Source: a virus. Taken from it: 23,500 nucleotides of DNA. The notes below the pieces were generated by a model. The model was not told the DNA's origin, did no database searches, and saw nothing but the letters and a program-made list of their open reading frames with translations. The DNA is taken from positions 1 through 23,500 of IMG/VR virus record IMGVR_UViG_3300037635_004849. One strand, written 5' to 3'. Both the position numbers and the translations under genes were made by a program. Every line of letters starts with the position of its first letter. The first letter of the stretch is position 1. This document shows, piece by piece, positions 1 to 7,705 of this stretch.

Positions 1-863
1 CCAGATCTTAGAGCTCCTCCATTATCAAGTATAGTATTATATACAATACGTGGTTTAGAATACTCTGGAAATAAATAAGACAGTACTAAGTCGTCTTCAT
101 CTAAAAGTTTTTTTGAAGTAGGATCTACATCAAAGGGAAGAGTATCTATGTTTAAAATTTTAGGAGGATTCTTGTCGTCTGTAAATGCGATTATAATCTC
201 TCTCTTATAGTTTAACACATAACAGCCTTTAATAAAACTGTCAGATCTAAACTTTAGTTTACTAGACTCTAGAATTTTTGTATAAGATCCGTCTTTGTAT
301 CTACCAATCTCAGAGTAATATACCTCTTCTAGAATGTTTAATTCAGATCCAGTTTCTAAAGAAAAAGTTAGATTGGCTTTTATGTTTTGTACGTTGTTTG
401 TATCAGAAAAAACAACACTAAAGTTATTTGCAGGTGTTGTACTATCTGTTTGTGTTACAGTAACTCCTCCGTTTATAAAATAAGTATAAGCACCTCCGCC
501 TGATGGAAAAGGTAAGTCATCAATAATAACAGTCTCACTTTGTACTATACCTACATTATTAGTATAGGTTATAGTAAGATTTCCTGTCATGTTAGCTGGA
601 ATTTCTACTAAGTATACTGCTACTGTTCGGTTAGTTATGATTGTATCAGAGTCATCATCTCTAGAGAAAATAATTATCTCATCATCTGTAACCGGAATAC
701 TACCTATTATTTTTCTAGTTAACGTGTGTATTTTATCAAACCCTAACTCATTTGTAACAGCACCTTGAATTTTATTAATAAGGATGTTACGAGCGTTTGG
801 ATACGTTCCGTCAATCTGATCGATAGCATGTGTATCTTTATATAAACCTTTATCTAGTTTCAT
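1..863 (-). CDS. Putative tail stabilisation/hub protein, P22 gp10/crAss-like (partial, N-terminal part)
   Basis: This gene begins at ATG 863 and stays open for 287 codons to the edge of the window, so its C-terminus is missing. It starts one base after the stop of the upstream gene (TAA-C-ATG). The protein opens MKLDKGLYKDTHAIDQIDGT, then a segment with YPNARNILINK and GAVTNELGF, and near the edge has NGGALRSG. From memory, an opening of the form 'K-L-D-K-G-L-x-x-D-T...D-Q-x-x-G-T' and an 'N-G-G-x-L-x-S-G' motif are typical of P22 gp10-like tail stabilisation proteins annotated in crAss-like and other Bacteroidetes podoviruses, where they form the tail hub or nozzle. The rest is beta-rich with no membrane segment. 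The family call is inference from these motifs. The reading frame itself is very secure. Confidence 0.6.
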   Translation of the reverse strand, partial: MKLDKGLYKDTHAIDQIDGTYPNARNILINKIQGAVTNELGFDKIHTLTRKIIGSIPVTDDEIIIFSRDDDSDTIITNRTVAVYLVEIPANMTGNLTITYTNNVGIVQSETVIIDDLPFPSGGGAYTYFINGGVTVTQTDSTTPANNFSVVFSDTNNVQNIKANLTFSLETGSELNILEEVYYSEIGRYKDGSYTKILESSKLKFRSDSFIKGCYVLNYKREIIIAFTDDKNPPKILNIDTLPFDVDPTSKKLLDEDDLVLSYLFPEYSKPRIVYNTILDNGGALRS

Positions 864-864
864 G

Positions 865-1659
865 TTATTTTAAGATCTGTTCTTGAGACTGATTACCCAT
901 AAAGAAATCTCTATGCGCATTTATATTTGGGATTAGTCTAACCCACATGTTTTTGAATGATTCTACTTTATCTACAGAAGGGAAAGCAAGATCGTTCTGA
1001 GCACTGATGCAATATTGACCCCATTTTTGATCTGCTACTTCCCAACTGAATAAAGGATGAGCATACCCACCCATTAACATTTGTCTTAAAACATACCATT
1101 CTAAAGCCTGCTTTACGTAAATATTATCTGGGACCATAGGATATCCATCAGTATCAGTAGGATAAGCAGTGTAGTGTATTTTTATTTTTCCTTTTGGAAA
1201 ACTTGTTTGAATAGAGCCATTGTTTATTACATAGTAATCTCCTCTATACACGCTGTCTCGTGTAGATCTTTTAGTAAGACCGCTTTGATTATTACTTACA
1301 TTGTTTACATCAGTTGTATATGCTGCTGTAAATACTTCTCCGTTTGTTCCGTTAGGAGACATAGAAGTTGTTGAAGAAGCATTTGGTAAATCATATCCTG
1401 TTACATCAGTTCCGTACAGTAGTGGTTTCCCTGCATACTCAACTTGTATGATATCAACCAAATCTACCGGTAAAGCTGCTTTGTGACTATCCATAGTAAC
1501 TTCTAGTGCTTTTCTTTCAGAGATTGATACATGACCAATATACTCTAAAGCTTCACCTATCCATTCCATAGCGTCTAAGACCCAGCCTTCATCGTTAATA
1601 CGCAAGTCTCTAAATATTTTAGCGATTACGTTTTTCGAACTTATGTGTTTATAATTCAT
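865..1659 (-). CDS. Putative head-tail connector/neck protein
   Basis: A 264-residue protein starting at an ATG that overlaps the stop of the upstream gene by four bases (ATGA), which implies translational coupling. The N-terminus (residues 1-45) is helical with the pattern SSKNVIAKIFRDL...EWIGEALEYIG. A central Ser/Thr/Asn-rich stretch (about 85-140) looks like a surface loop. Residues 155-195 read as a beta strand followed by YPTDTDGYPMVPDN and a helix ALEWYVLRQM. The combination 'I-x-I-x-Y-x-x-x-P-T-D-x-D-G-Y-P-x-x-P-D' plus an amphipathic helix is typical of head-tail adaptor proteins (T7 gp11/P22 gp4 type; ring proteins of crAss-like phages). It lies directly upstream of the P22 gp10-like gene, as expected for a neck cluster. 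Function is inferred from motif and position; no catalytic residues are visible. Confidence 0.6.
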   Translation of the reverse strand: MNYKHISSKNVIAKIFRDLRINDEGWVLDAMEWIGEALEYIGHVSISERKALEVTMDSHKAALPVDLVDIIQVEYAGKPLLYGTDVTGYDLPNASSTTSMSPNGTNGEVFTAAYTTDVNNVSNNQSGLTKRSTRDSVYRGDYYVINNGSIQTSFPKGKIKIHYTAYPTDTDGYPMVPDNIYVKQALEWYVLRQMLMGGYAHPLFSWEVADQKWGQYCISAQNDLAFPSVDKVESFKNMWVRLIPNINAHRDFFMGNQSQEQILK

Positions 1660-2081
1660 TTGATAAAGTTTAAAAATGAGAATTCATCCAATTTTAATTT
1701 GTCTGAAAGCTTTTTTCTGTTCCCTTTTGTAGGAGTAAACTTATATACACTTTTATTGGCTACTTGACATATTGCCTTTTCCCAATACCATCTAAACCAA
1801 TGATCATCAGTCCAGTATACTACTTTATCTATGCCCTGCTCTTTTAACTTTCGTGTCTCAAAATAGTTGACACTTTTCTTTTCAAAATTTCTTTCTACTC
1901 GTTTTATTTTTAGCCTACCTAATTGATGTCCTGGATAAAACGTTTGCCCTTCTAATATTGCATCTACTACTTTATGATTAAATTTTGATATGACGTATTT
2001 GTATAAAGTATAGGTAACCTCTGTGTCTGGGTACTTCTTTTTAAAATACTTGTACATATCTTTTGCTCCATAGTTATTCAT
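1656..2081 (-). CDS. Conserved phage protein of unknown function (neck cluster)
   Basis: A 141-residue basic protein overlapping the upstream gene by eight bases and the downstream gene by four, so it sits in a tightly coupled run. It is rich in Lys and aromatic residues. Visible segments are an N-terminal helix (MYKYFKKKYPDTEVTY), a central stretch with HQLGRLKIKRVERNF (about 52-66), and a Trp/Tyr-rich motif VVYWTDDHWFRWYWEKA (about 87-103) followed by NKSVYKFTPTKGNRKKL. I recall similar 'L-G-x-I-x-I...T-D-D-x-x-x-R-W-Y-W' proteins as uncharacterised members of crAss-like and flavobacterial phage neck regions, but cannot name a function. Its basic charge and its place between two neck-type genes would fit a minor structural or head-completion protein. 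That role is inference. Confidence 0.5.
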   Translation of the reverse strand: MNNYGAKDMYKYFKKKYPDTEVTYTLYKYVISKFNHKVVDAILEGQTFYPGHQLGRLKIKRVERNFEKKSVNYFETRKLKEQGIDKVVYWTDDHWFRWYWEKAICQVANKSVYKFTPTKGNRKKLSDKLKLDEFSFLNFIK

Positions 2082-3159
2082 TTACTTTGATTTCGTTATT
2101 ATCGTTCTGTATGTTTTCTAATTTGTATTCTGCTGCTAGTATTGATTGTGTTATTTGTTGTATCATGTCTGCTGTTACTGGATATGCGCTATCATCATTG
2201 TAACAAGGTTCTCCAATGTAAGTAAATGATCTAAGCTCTTCTACGTCTTCGAAAATGCCTCGTACAAATAATGTAGGTAACACATAGTCATCTCCTAAAT
2301 GAGGATTTGTTGCAGGTACATTTAATGTGTATATTCTACCGTTTTGGTAAAAATACTTTGGAGCATCTGCATTAAATTTAGTAAAGTAAGAGTATTCGTA
2401 TGCACCAGGTGTAATTGGTATAAGAGGAACTTTAGTTCTACTTAATACACTATCTAGATCTATATCTTCTTTTGTAATAGTGTATACAATTGAAGAAGTT
2501 CCATATCTGTTATTACCGTTAGAATCTAAATCATCTGTTGGTAAATTAAGAGTTACTTTATCTCCAACTTTATATCCTGTTCCACCTTGTGTAATAGTAA
2601 GACCGGTTAGTGTTGCGTTTGTTATTGGAGTACCTGCATTAACTATTGATGTTAAAGAAAACACAGCTCCCTCTCCGCTCTCACTTGTAGTAGTTATATT
2701 ATTAAGAGTTATAGTATCACCAGCACTCAATCCGTCTATTTGTGTATCAGAGAAAGATCCTTGCCATGTACCATAAGTAGTTGCTATTTGTTCTGTAACA
2801 GCAACAACTTGTCTTAATTCAAGCTTGCCTGTATAAACAGTTTTAAAATAAGCTACCTCAAAAAAAGGTACACCTCTTTTTAACCTTACAGGTTTAGGAA
2901 GTATAGAGTTTGATTTGTGTAAAGGTTGATTGTTAACAGCTGCAGAAAACTCAATTGTCTCTGCTATGTTTACTATAGAAATTGGTGCTTCTAAAGTTTG
3001 AATAAACTGGTCAGGTAAATACGTGTTACGCTCTTGATCTCTACGAATTAATAAAGATCTATAATACTTAATCTGAAATTTAAGTCGCTCTATATATGCT
3101 GCATTTGTAGCTCTGCCCGATGCATCGGCTATATTATATGCAATTTCATTAAGAGTCAT
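2074..3159 (-). CDS. Putative neck/ring structural protein with a beta-rich insertion
   Basis: A 361-residue protein with three visible parts. Residues 1-125 hold an N-terminal helical region (MTLNEIAYNIADASGR, then IERLKFQIKYYRSLLIRRDQER) and a beta region. Residues 128-230 are a Gly/Thr/Ser-rich segment with SGEGAVFSLT and GGTGYKVGDKVTLNLP. Residues 230-361 return to a compact fold with TPGAYEYSYFTKF, LFVRGIFEDVEELR, CYNDDSAYPVTADMIQQI and a C-terminal helix. The outer parts resemble ring/neck proteins of Bacteroidetes podoviruses (a 'G-I-F-E-D...Y-P-x-x-x-D-M-I-x-x-I' ending). The middle looks like an inserted beta domain of the 'G-G-T-G-Y-x-V-G-D' type seen in other marine phage structural proteins. 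No enzyme motif is seen. Assignment as a neck protein is inference from pattern and neighbours. Confidence 0.55.
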   Translation of the reverse strand: MTLNEIAYNIADASGRATNAAYIERLKFQIKYYRSLLIRRDQERNTYLPDQFIQTLEAPISIVNIAETIEFSAAVNNQPLHKSNSILPKPVRLKRGVPFFEVAYFKTVYTGKLELRQVVAVTEQIATTYGTWQGSFSDTQIDGLSAGDTITLNNITTTSESGEGAVFSLTSIVNAGTPITNATLTGLTITQGGTGYKVGDKVTLNLPTDDLDSNGNNRYGTSSIVYTITKEDIDLDSVLSRTKVPLIPITPGAYEYSYFTKFNADAPKYFYQNGRIYTLNVPATNPHLGDDYVLPTLFVRGIFEDVEELRSFTYIGEPCYNDDSAYPVTADMIQQITQSILAAEYKLENIQNDNNEIKVNE

Positions 3160-3172
3160 AACGCGTTATTGT

Positions 3173-3661
3173 TTAAATTACCATATACCTTGTTTTTTTA
3201 TTTTTGTCTTTATAAGCTTTTAAACATCTGTTTCTGTTACTGTCTTCAGATACATATGATACATGTACCCAATCTGGATTATTCTCATCACCAAACTCCC
3301 AGATTAATTGATCAAAATCTAAGTTGTCTTTTATGAATTGATACATTTCAGCATTTGTTTTGTGCCCATGTGTATCATCTATATCCATAGCCCTACCCTC
3401 GCAGTGCTGTGATGTTTGACGTTTCTTTCCGTCGATTATTTTACTTGCTCCACCGATTGCTTCGTTTAATTCGTCGCAACGATAAAATGAATTTATTCTT
3501 ATAGGACCTCCCACATACTTGCGCAGAGGTTCAAAGATTTGTTCTGCTAACACTTCCATATTAGTTCTATGGTAGTCGCCAGGTGAATTATCAATACCTA
3601 ATCTCGTAGCTGTAGAACTTCTTATCCCCTCTTTGTATGTTATGTGATCAGAAATTTTCAT
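3173..3661 (-). CDS. Zinc D-Ala-D-Ala-type peptidase (M15 family), probable endolysin
   Basis: A 162-residue protein of the length usual for single-domain M15 peptidases. Visible motifs in order are INSFYRCDELNEAIGG (56-71, the conserved substrate-groove segment with Arg61), SQHCEGRAMDID (84-95, giving zinc ligands His86 and Asp93), and DWVHVS (130-135, giving catalytic or ligand Asp130 and third zinc ligand His133). This is the arrangement of the Peptidase_M15_3-like group, which cuts peptide cross-links in peptidoglycan. No signal peptide or membrane segment is present, so release at lysis would need a holin, which is not in the window. Because it lies among structural genes it could instead be a virion-associated lysin that helps DNA entry. 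The next gene upstream ends six bases before it starts. Enzyme class is firm; role as endolysin versus virion lysin is open. Confidence 0.85.
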   Translation of the reverse strand: MKISDHITYKEGIRSSTATRLGIDNSPGDYHRTNMEVLAEQIFEPLRKYVGGPIRINSFYRCDELNEAIGGASKIIDGKKRQTSQHCEGRAMDIDDTHGHKTNAEMYQFIKDNLDFDQLIWEFGDENNPDWVHVSYVSEDSNRNRCLKAYKDKNKKTRYMVI

Positions 3662-3667
3662 AAGCTA

Positions 3668-3970
3668 TTACTTGCTTTGAATCTCTCCAGTATTTTTATC
3701 AATACTAACGTCTCCGTATTTTTCTTTTAATTCGCTTACAAGTTTGTTTCTTTCATCTATAATAGATTGAAATCTGTCTTTTAAAGCTTGCTCGTTTTTT
3801 TCTACGTTTAACTTTACTAACTGTAAGTCACCTAATTGATAAGTAACATCTTGGATTTGTCTTTCTGCATCTTGGATACCTTGTAACTCTTCCTGTGTAA
3901 CTTTGTTTACTTCTTCAGTAGCTGGTACATCTTGTACTAGTTCTACTTCCTTTGCTGGTTTCTTAGCCAT
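3668..3970 (-). CDS. Small coiled-coil phage protein of unknown function
   Basis: A 100-residue acidic/basic helical protein. Residues 24-85 show heptad-like spacing of hydrophobics (Val, Leu, Ile) among Glu, Gln, Lys and Arg, predicting a long coiled coil. It ends with YGDVSIDKNTGEI, a short 'K-Y-G-x-x-x-I-x-x-x-T-G-E-I' tail that I recall from other small phage coiled-coil proteins. There are no Cys residues, membrane segments or catalytic motifs. The ATG at 3970 is preceded by an A/T-only leader with no Shine-Dalgarno sequence. A 67-base gap separates it from the vWA gene upstream, and the M15 peptidase follows after six bases. Possible roles are a scaffold, chaperone or lysis-associated protein; none can be chosen from the sequence. 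Confidence 0.6.
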   Translation of the reverse strand: MAKKPAKEVELVQDVPATEEVNKVTQEELQGIQDAERQIQDVTYQLGDLQLVKLNVEKNEQALKDRFQSIIDERNKLVSELKEKYGDVSIDKNTGEIQSK

Positions 3971-4037
3971 GATTTGAAATTAAATTTTGTTATTAATACA
4001 AAAATGCGAAAAAAATCGTTACTAACCAAAGTTTCTT

Positions 4038-6020
4038 TTAATAATCAGCACTAATTGTAACAGTGCTTCCCTCTGCCCAAGCTAGAGCACTTGCCTTTCT
4101 CCAACCGTTAGATCCTGATGTAGACCAACTAGAAGAACCTCCTAAATTTTGTAATCCTATGTACATACTACTAAAAGTTTTTCTAGTACCACTAAAATAT
4201 ATGTATATATAATCAGTACCAGAAGGATTATCTTGAAAATAAACCGCAGACAAAGTACTTCCGTTAAAAGAGATGTTACTTATAGATCCCATACTAAAAG
4301 GAAACTGTGATGACCATCCATATGCAGTAGTAGTATAATAAGTAGCAGCTCCTATACTTAAAGAGGCAGTAAAATCAAACGAAGAACCAACAGTAAAAGT
4401 TTTTATATTACTACTATAAACAATACCTCCATTATTTTTTCTTTCAAACCATCCTCTTAATTTATACGTATTTCCAGAAAGTAAATAAACTGAACTTTCA
4501 TTAATTGTTTGAGTTTTAGTTCCAGGATAAGCACCACCACTGTAAACAGTTAATTGATTTCCTGTAGCGCCAGATACAACTCCATTAGTGTAAGCTACTA
4601 CGGGCGTTGCAGAAAAACCAGCATTACAATAGGTCCAACCCATACTATCAACTCCTGCATTATTTACAATTGCTTTAGAATAAATATTTGTTCCACCAGT
4701 AGCTGTTACAGATGTACCGTTAGTTGCTAAATTAATAGGACTTGTGCTGTAAACAAACCCTCTACTTGTTATTGTAGTACTACTTGCAACATTTGCATTA
4801 GCTGTAAATTTACTCGCATTAACAGATTCTAATGCACCATACGAAGTTCCTGTAGCATTTGTTGCCCAAGGTTTCCAGTAATTAGTTAAATTACTATTAA
4901 CATCTGCTACAACAAAACTTGCATCAAATCGTGTATCTGACACTGAGCTTGCATTAACAGTTCCTGTCGGTGCTGAATCTATAAAAGTACTTGGAAGACT
5001 AACAGCAGTAAAAGTAGCAAACCCGGTTGATATGTCATCGCATATGTCTTCAATAAAATCTACAATATCAGTTGGATCTCCAGCAAAATTAGTCAACCCA
5101 CCAGTGTTATTTGCATAACCATTATATACATCATATCTAGTAGTTGTACCGTCACTAGAATCTGTATCAGAAAAAGTACCTAAAACAGATATAGTCGTTA
5201 CATTAGCAACTGCTTGATTAGATAACGTACCCATTTTAGCTAGTTCTTCTGCACCATTAAACTGATCATCTCCATCACCATCAGGGGAATTATCTGTAAT
5301 TAATATTATCATTCTAGTTACACCAGTTCTAAAACTTCCTGCAAGATTATGATTTAATACCCTATCAATCGCAGTATCGTTTGGTTCTGGTCCACTGGCT
5401 CCTGAACCTATAAGCATACTTGTTGCGGAATTAGTAGTCCCATCTAAGTAACCTATTTTTGTATCAAAATCACTTTTATTAGTAGAGGCAAAAGGAACTA
5501 CAGCAGATAACCACACTTCTCCTGAGTTGTATTTATTAGCAGAAGGTAAGTTAGAAACAGTAGTGTTATTACCGGTCCAATACGAAGGTGTTCCATTATC
5601 TTCACCCCCCGTTTGATCAATTAAAACAGCAGCTAATCTATAATCTCCTCCAGATTCAGTAACAACTTTAGATGATATAGCTTCTACGTTTTCTTTTAAA
5701 AGGGTCATGTCATCACCCATACTTCCAGTATAGTCTAACAAAAAAACAACGTCCATAGCTTTATTACAAGGTATTGCTACAAAATCGTGATCATAAGCAT
5801 AAAACTCACCCATACTAAAAGCTGCTGTATTATCAGGATGGTTTGGACTTTGTGTATTAGTAGCATCATAATCTTCTCCATTACCATATTGATCACCCCC
5901 CTGTGTAATGTCTCTTAGACTGTATGGTCCAGATCCATTATCACCGTCATTGTAATCGTTGCTAAGTTTTTCATTAGCTATAGAAAATAAACTTAAACTT
6001 CCACTTCCAGGCACTGCCAT
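4038..6020 (-). CDS. Tail/fibre-associated protein with von Willebrand factor A domain
   Basis: A 660-residue protein with a mosaic build. Residues 1-80 form an N-terminal module ending in AAFSMGEFYAYDHDF, a 'S-M-x-E-F-Y-x-Y-D-H' signature I recall from marine phage fibre proteins, probably the virion attachment part. Residues 88-330 are a vWA domain: strand MDVVFLLDYTGSMGDD supplies the metal-ion adhesion site (Asp96, Thr98, Ser100), with Thr216 and Asp243 (LITDN) as likely further ligands. Residues 340-545 are Thr/Ser/Asn-rich and contain fibronectin-III-like pieces (RGFVYSTS at about 420; YKLRGWFERK at about 519). Residues 545-660 form a C-terminal beta module ending GSTVTISADY. The vWA fold normally binds protein or sugar ligands through Mg2+, so this is a candidate adhesin on the virion. 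It starts one base after the stop of the preceding gene. Domain call is strong; function is inferred. Confidence 0.8.
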   Translation of the reverse strand: MAVPGSGSLSLFSIANEKLSNDYNDGDNGSGPYSLRDITQGGDQYGNGEDYDATNTQSPNHPDNTAAFSMGEFYAYDHDFVAIPCNKAMDVVFLLDYTGSMGDDMTLLKENVEAISSKVVTESGGDYRLAAVLIDQTGGEDNGTPSYWTGNNTTVSNLPSANKYNSGEVWLSAVVPFASTNKSDFDTKIGYLDGTTNSATSMLIGSGASGPEPNDTAIDRVLNHNLAGSFRTGVTRMIILITDNSPDGDGDDQFNGAEELAKMGTLSNQAVANVTTISVLGTFSDTDSSDGTTTRYDVYNGYANNTGGLTNFAGDPTDIVDFIEDICDDISTGFATFTAVSLPSTFIDSAPTGTVNASSVSDTRFDASFVVADVNSNLTNYWKPWATNATGTSYGALESVNASKFTANANVASSTTITSRGFVYSTSPINLATNGTSVTATGGTNIYSKAIVNNAGVDSMGWTYCNAGFSATPVVAYTNGVVSGATGNQLTVYSGGAYPGTKTQTINESSVYLLSGNTYKLRGWFERKNNGGIVYSSNIKTFTVGSSFDFTASLSIGAATYYTTTAYGWSSQFPFSMGSISNISFNGSTLSAVYFQDNPSGTDYIYIYFSGTRKTFSSMYIGLQNLGGSSSWSTSGSNGWRKASALAWAEGSTVTISADY

Positions 6021-6021
6021 A

Positions 6022-6333
6022 TTACCAAGGTTTTTCTAGTCCATAATCCATAGGAACTTTCATGTTAGCAATCATTTCATCTACATACGTTTTAGTAAAC
6101 TCGTATACAGGATGATTTTCTATCCAGTCTATTACATTTTGCTCTGTTAAATTAGCAAACTCTATAAAAGATTCTGAGTCGTAATTTACATCTAAATGCG
6201 AATTAGCTTTATGAGAGTATTCTCCGTCAACGCATTCTATTGTAAACTCAACTTTAGTTATTACGTTTTCTTTACCGTCGTAATTAGGAGCACCTTGTAG
6301 ATGCGTTATTGTTGTTGTGTATGTTTTAGCCAT
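6022..6333 (-). CDS. Small hypothetical protein between fibre genes
   Basis: A 103-residue acidic protein. The first half is beta-rich (AKTYTTTITHLQGAP, then VITKVEFTIECVDGEY). The second half is helical, with LTEQNVIDWIENHPVYEFTK (about 62-81). The pattern 'L-T-E-x-x-V-x-x-W-I' is one I recall from short uncharacterised proteins encoded beside tail-fibre genes in marine phages. It has one Cys, no signal peptide and no membrane segment. It lies directly between the S74 fibre (four-base gap) and the vWA protein (one-base gap), so it is probably translated with them. A fibre-assembly accessory or a small structural subunit are both possible. I do not recognise a named family with confidence. 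Confidence 0.6.
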   Translation of the reverse strand: MAKTYTTTITHLQGAPNYDGKENVITKVEFTIECVDGEYSHKANSHLDVNYDSESFIEFANLTEQNVIDWIENHPVYEFTKTYVDEMIANMKVPMDYGLEKPW

Positions 6334-6337
6334 GATT

Positions 6338-7684
6338 TTAATTTTTACAGTTACAGTTACAAGCTGTTTTATTACAAGCAGCCATTTGTGATTTAAGTTC
6401 GTTTATTTGTTTTTGTTGTTCTTTTATTGCTTCTATCAAGTATCCAGTTAAGTTACCATATGCAACTCCTAATGTACCATCGTCATCGCTAACAAGTTCA
6501 GGAGCTACCTTTTGCATCTCTTGTGCTATTACACCAGAGCTTGATATACCAGTGTCTTTTCTATCAAAACTAACACCTCTCATTTGCAGTACTTTACTAC
6601 CGTCTAATGTTTTAACATTTTCTTTTAACCTAGCATCTGAATAAGCTATAACATCTGCACTAGCTGTTACTGATCCTTCAAAGTTTCCTGGTCCAGCATA
6701 AACATTTTGCCATCTGTAAGAACCTGTACCTAGTCTAGTGTTTGTACTTGTTGTGGTTCCTTCAGGAATAAGAGCAGTAGGACAATTAATGTGAATATGA
6801 TTACTATCTCCACTTTTACCAATAGTACAGTTACCTAATTGAATATAACCACTTCCCTGCACAGTAAAAGAACCACTACTACCAGCGGTAATCTTACCAG
6901 GAAAAGTCCAGGAACCATTCTTATCATAAGTCGTTGTATTGAAATTACCACTATTACTTTGTCTGGTATATAACTTCATTTGCCCTCCTCTACTATCAGC
7001 ACCTCCACCTTCTGTTTCACCTCTTATTATAACTGCTCTATCATCAGTGCCATTAGTATGGGTAGTTTGCCATTTTATATCTCCTAGTATTTGAGCATCA
7101 CCATTTGTATTTCTTCTAAAGTCTAAATTTGCAGGAACGCTATCAGTTTGATATAAATTCAAAGTTCCCTTTATAGTAGCTAAAGTATTTTGTAATTGTA
7201 AAATGAGATTACCACCTACGTAATGTTGCATAACATCGGCAGAACTTTCTGTTATGTATGTATTACTTTGACCATCTAGATAAAACTTTCTAGCAGCTGC
7301 AATAGCAAAATCAGTACCACTAAAAGATGCGACATCACTACCTATTTTAAATCTAGTTGCTCCGTTCGCAATAAACCTTAATTCACCTGTGCCATTGTCA
7401 CTTATGTAACTATGCGTACCATCATGATATAGTTCTAAGTCTTGAGAATCACCTAGTTGTATTTTATCATTATCGGCTAATTGAATATTACCATCAATAG
7501 TTACTGTACCATCTGAGTTTACATTAAATATTGGAATACCAGAAATATCTGAAACAGAGAATATATCTCCTGTTAGACTATCTGTTACAGAGAATACTTG
7601 TCCAACGCTTCCTTGAACGTCTAAGAGTGTACCTCCTGACCCACTTACTATGAGTCCCTTTTTTATTTTAAATTCATTTGCCAT
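6338..7684 (-). CDS. Tail fibre protein with C-terminal peptidase S74 autoprocessing chaperone
   Basis: A 448-residue fibre. Residues 21-105 form an N-terminal repeat module (LDVQGSVGQVFSVTDSLTGD ... IQLGDSQDLELYHDG) shared with the giant fibre. The middle is beta-strand and Gly rich (105-320), with TRLGTGSYRWQNVYAG just before the chaperone. Residues 345-430 are the intramolecular chaperone of endosialidase (peptidase S74): YSDARLKENV holds the Ser349-Lys354 dyad with the expected five-residue spacing, so self-cleavage is predicted just before Ser349. It continues with SGVIAQEMQKVAPELV, VAYGNLTGYLIEAIKEQQ and a short coiled coil. Such domains fold the trimeric fibre and are then released. 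The extreme C-terminus is Cys-rich (Cys437, 442, 444, 446), which is unusual for the family as I know it. The mature receptor-binding part would be residues 1-348. Confidence 0.9.
   Translation of the reverse strand: MANEFKIKKGLIVSGSGGTLLDVQGSVGQVFSVTDSLTGDIFSVSDISGIPIFNVNSDGTVTIDGNIQLADNDKIQLGDSQDLELYHDGTHSYISDNGTGELRFIANGATRFKIGSDVASFSGTDFAIAAARKFYLDGQSNTYITESSADVMQHYVGGNLILQLQNTLATIKGTLNLYQTDSVPANLDFRRNTNGDAQILGDIKWQTTHTNGTDDRAVIIRGETEGGGADSRGGQMKLYTRQSNSGNFNTTTYDKNGSWTFPGKITAGSSGSFTVQGSGYIQLGNCTIGKSGDSNHIHINCPTALIPEGTTTSTNTRLGTGSYRWQNVYAGPGNFEGSVTASADVIAYSDARLKENVKTLDGSKVLQMRGVSFDRKDTGISSSGVIAQEMQKVAPELVSDDDGTLGVAYGNLTGYLIEAIKEQQKQINELKSQMAACNKTACNCNCKN
7379..7624 (-). repeat. Shared fibre N-terminal module, copy in S74 fibre
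   Basis: Residues 21-102 of the S74 fibre, paralogous to 18752-18997. Probably the virion-proximal or trimerisation part of both fibres, and a possible recombination site. Confidence 0.85.
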
Positions 7685-7705
7685 AATTGCCTTTCATTTT
7701 CCAGG

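Noticed and set aside
1174-2776. Plus-strand open frames at 1174-1374, 1301-1486 and 2480-2776
   Set aside because: They lie wholly inside well-supported minus-strand genes, have biased or Cys-rich composition, and no neighbours in the same direction.
3971-4037. Promoter or terminator in the 67-base gap before the coiled-coil gene
   Set aside because: There is a T-run with only a three-base stem, and a TTTG with a weak CATTTTTG about 20 bases later. Neither is strong enough to call in AT-rich DNA.
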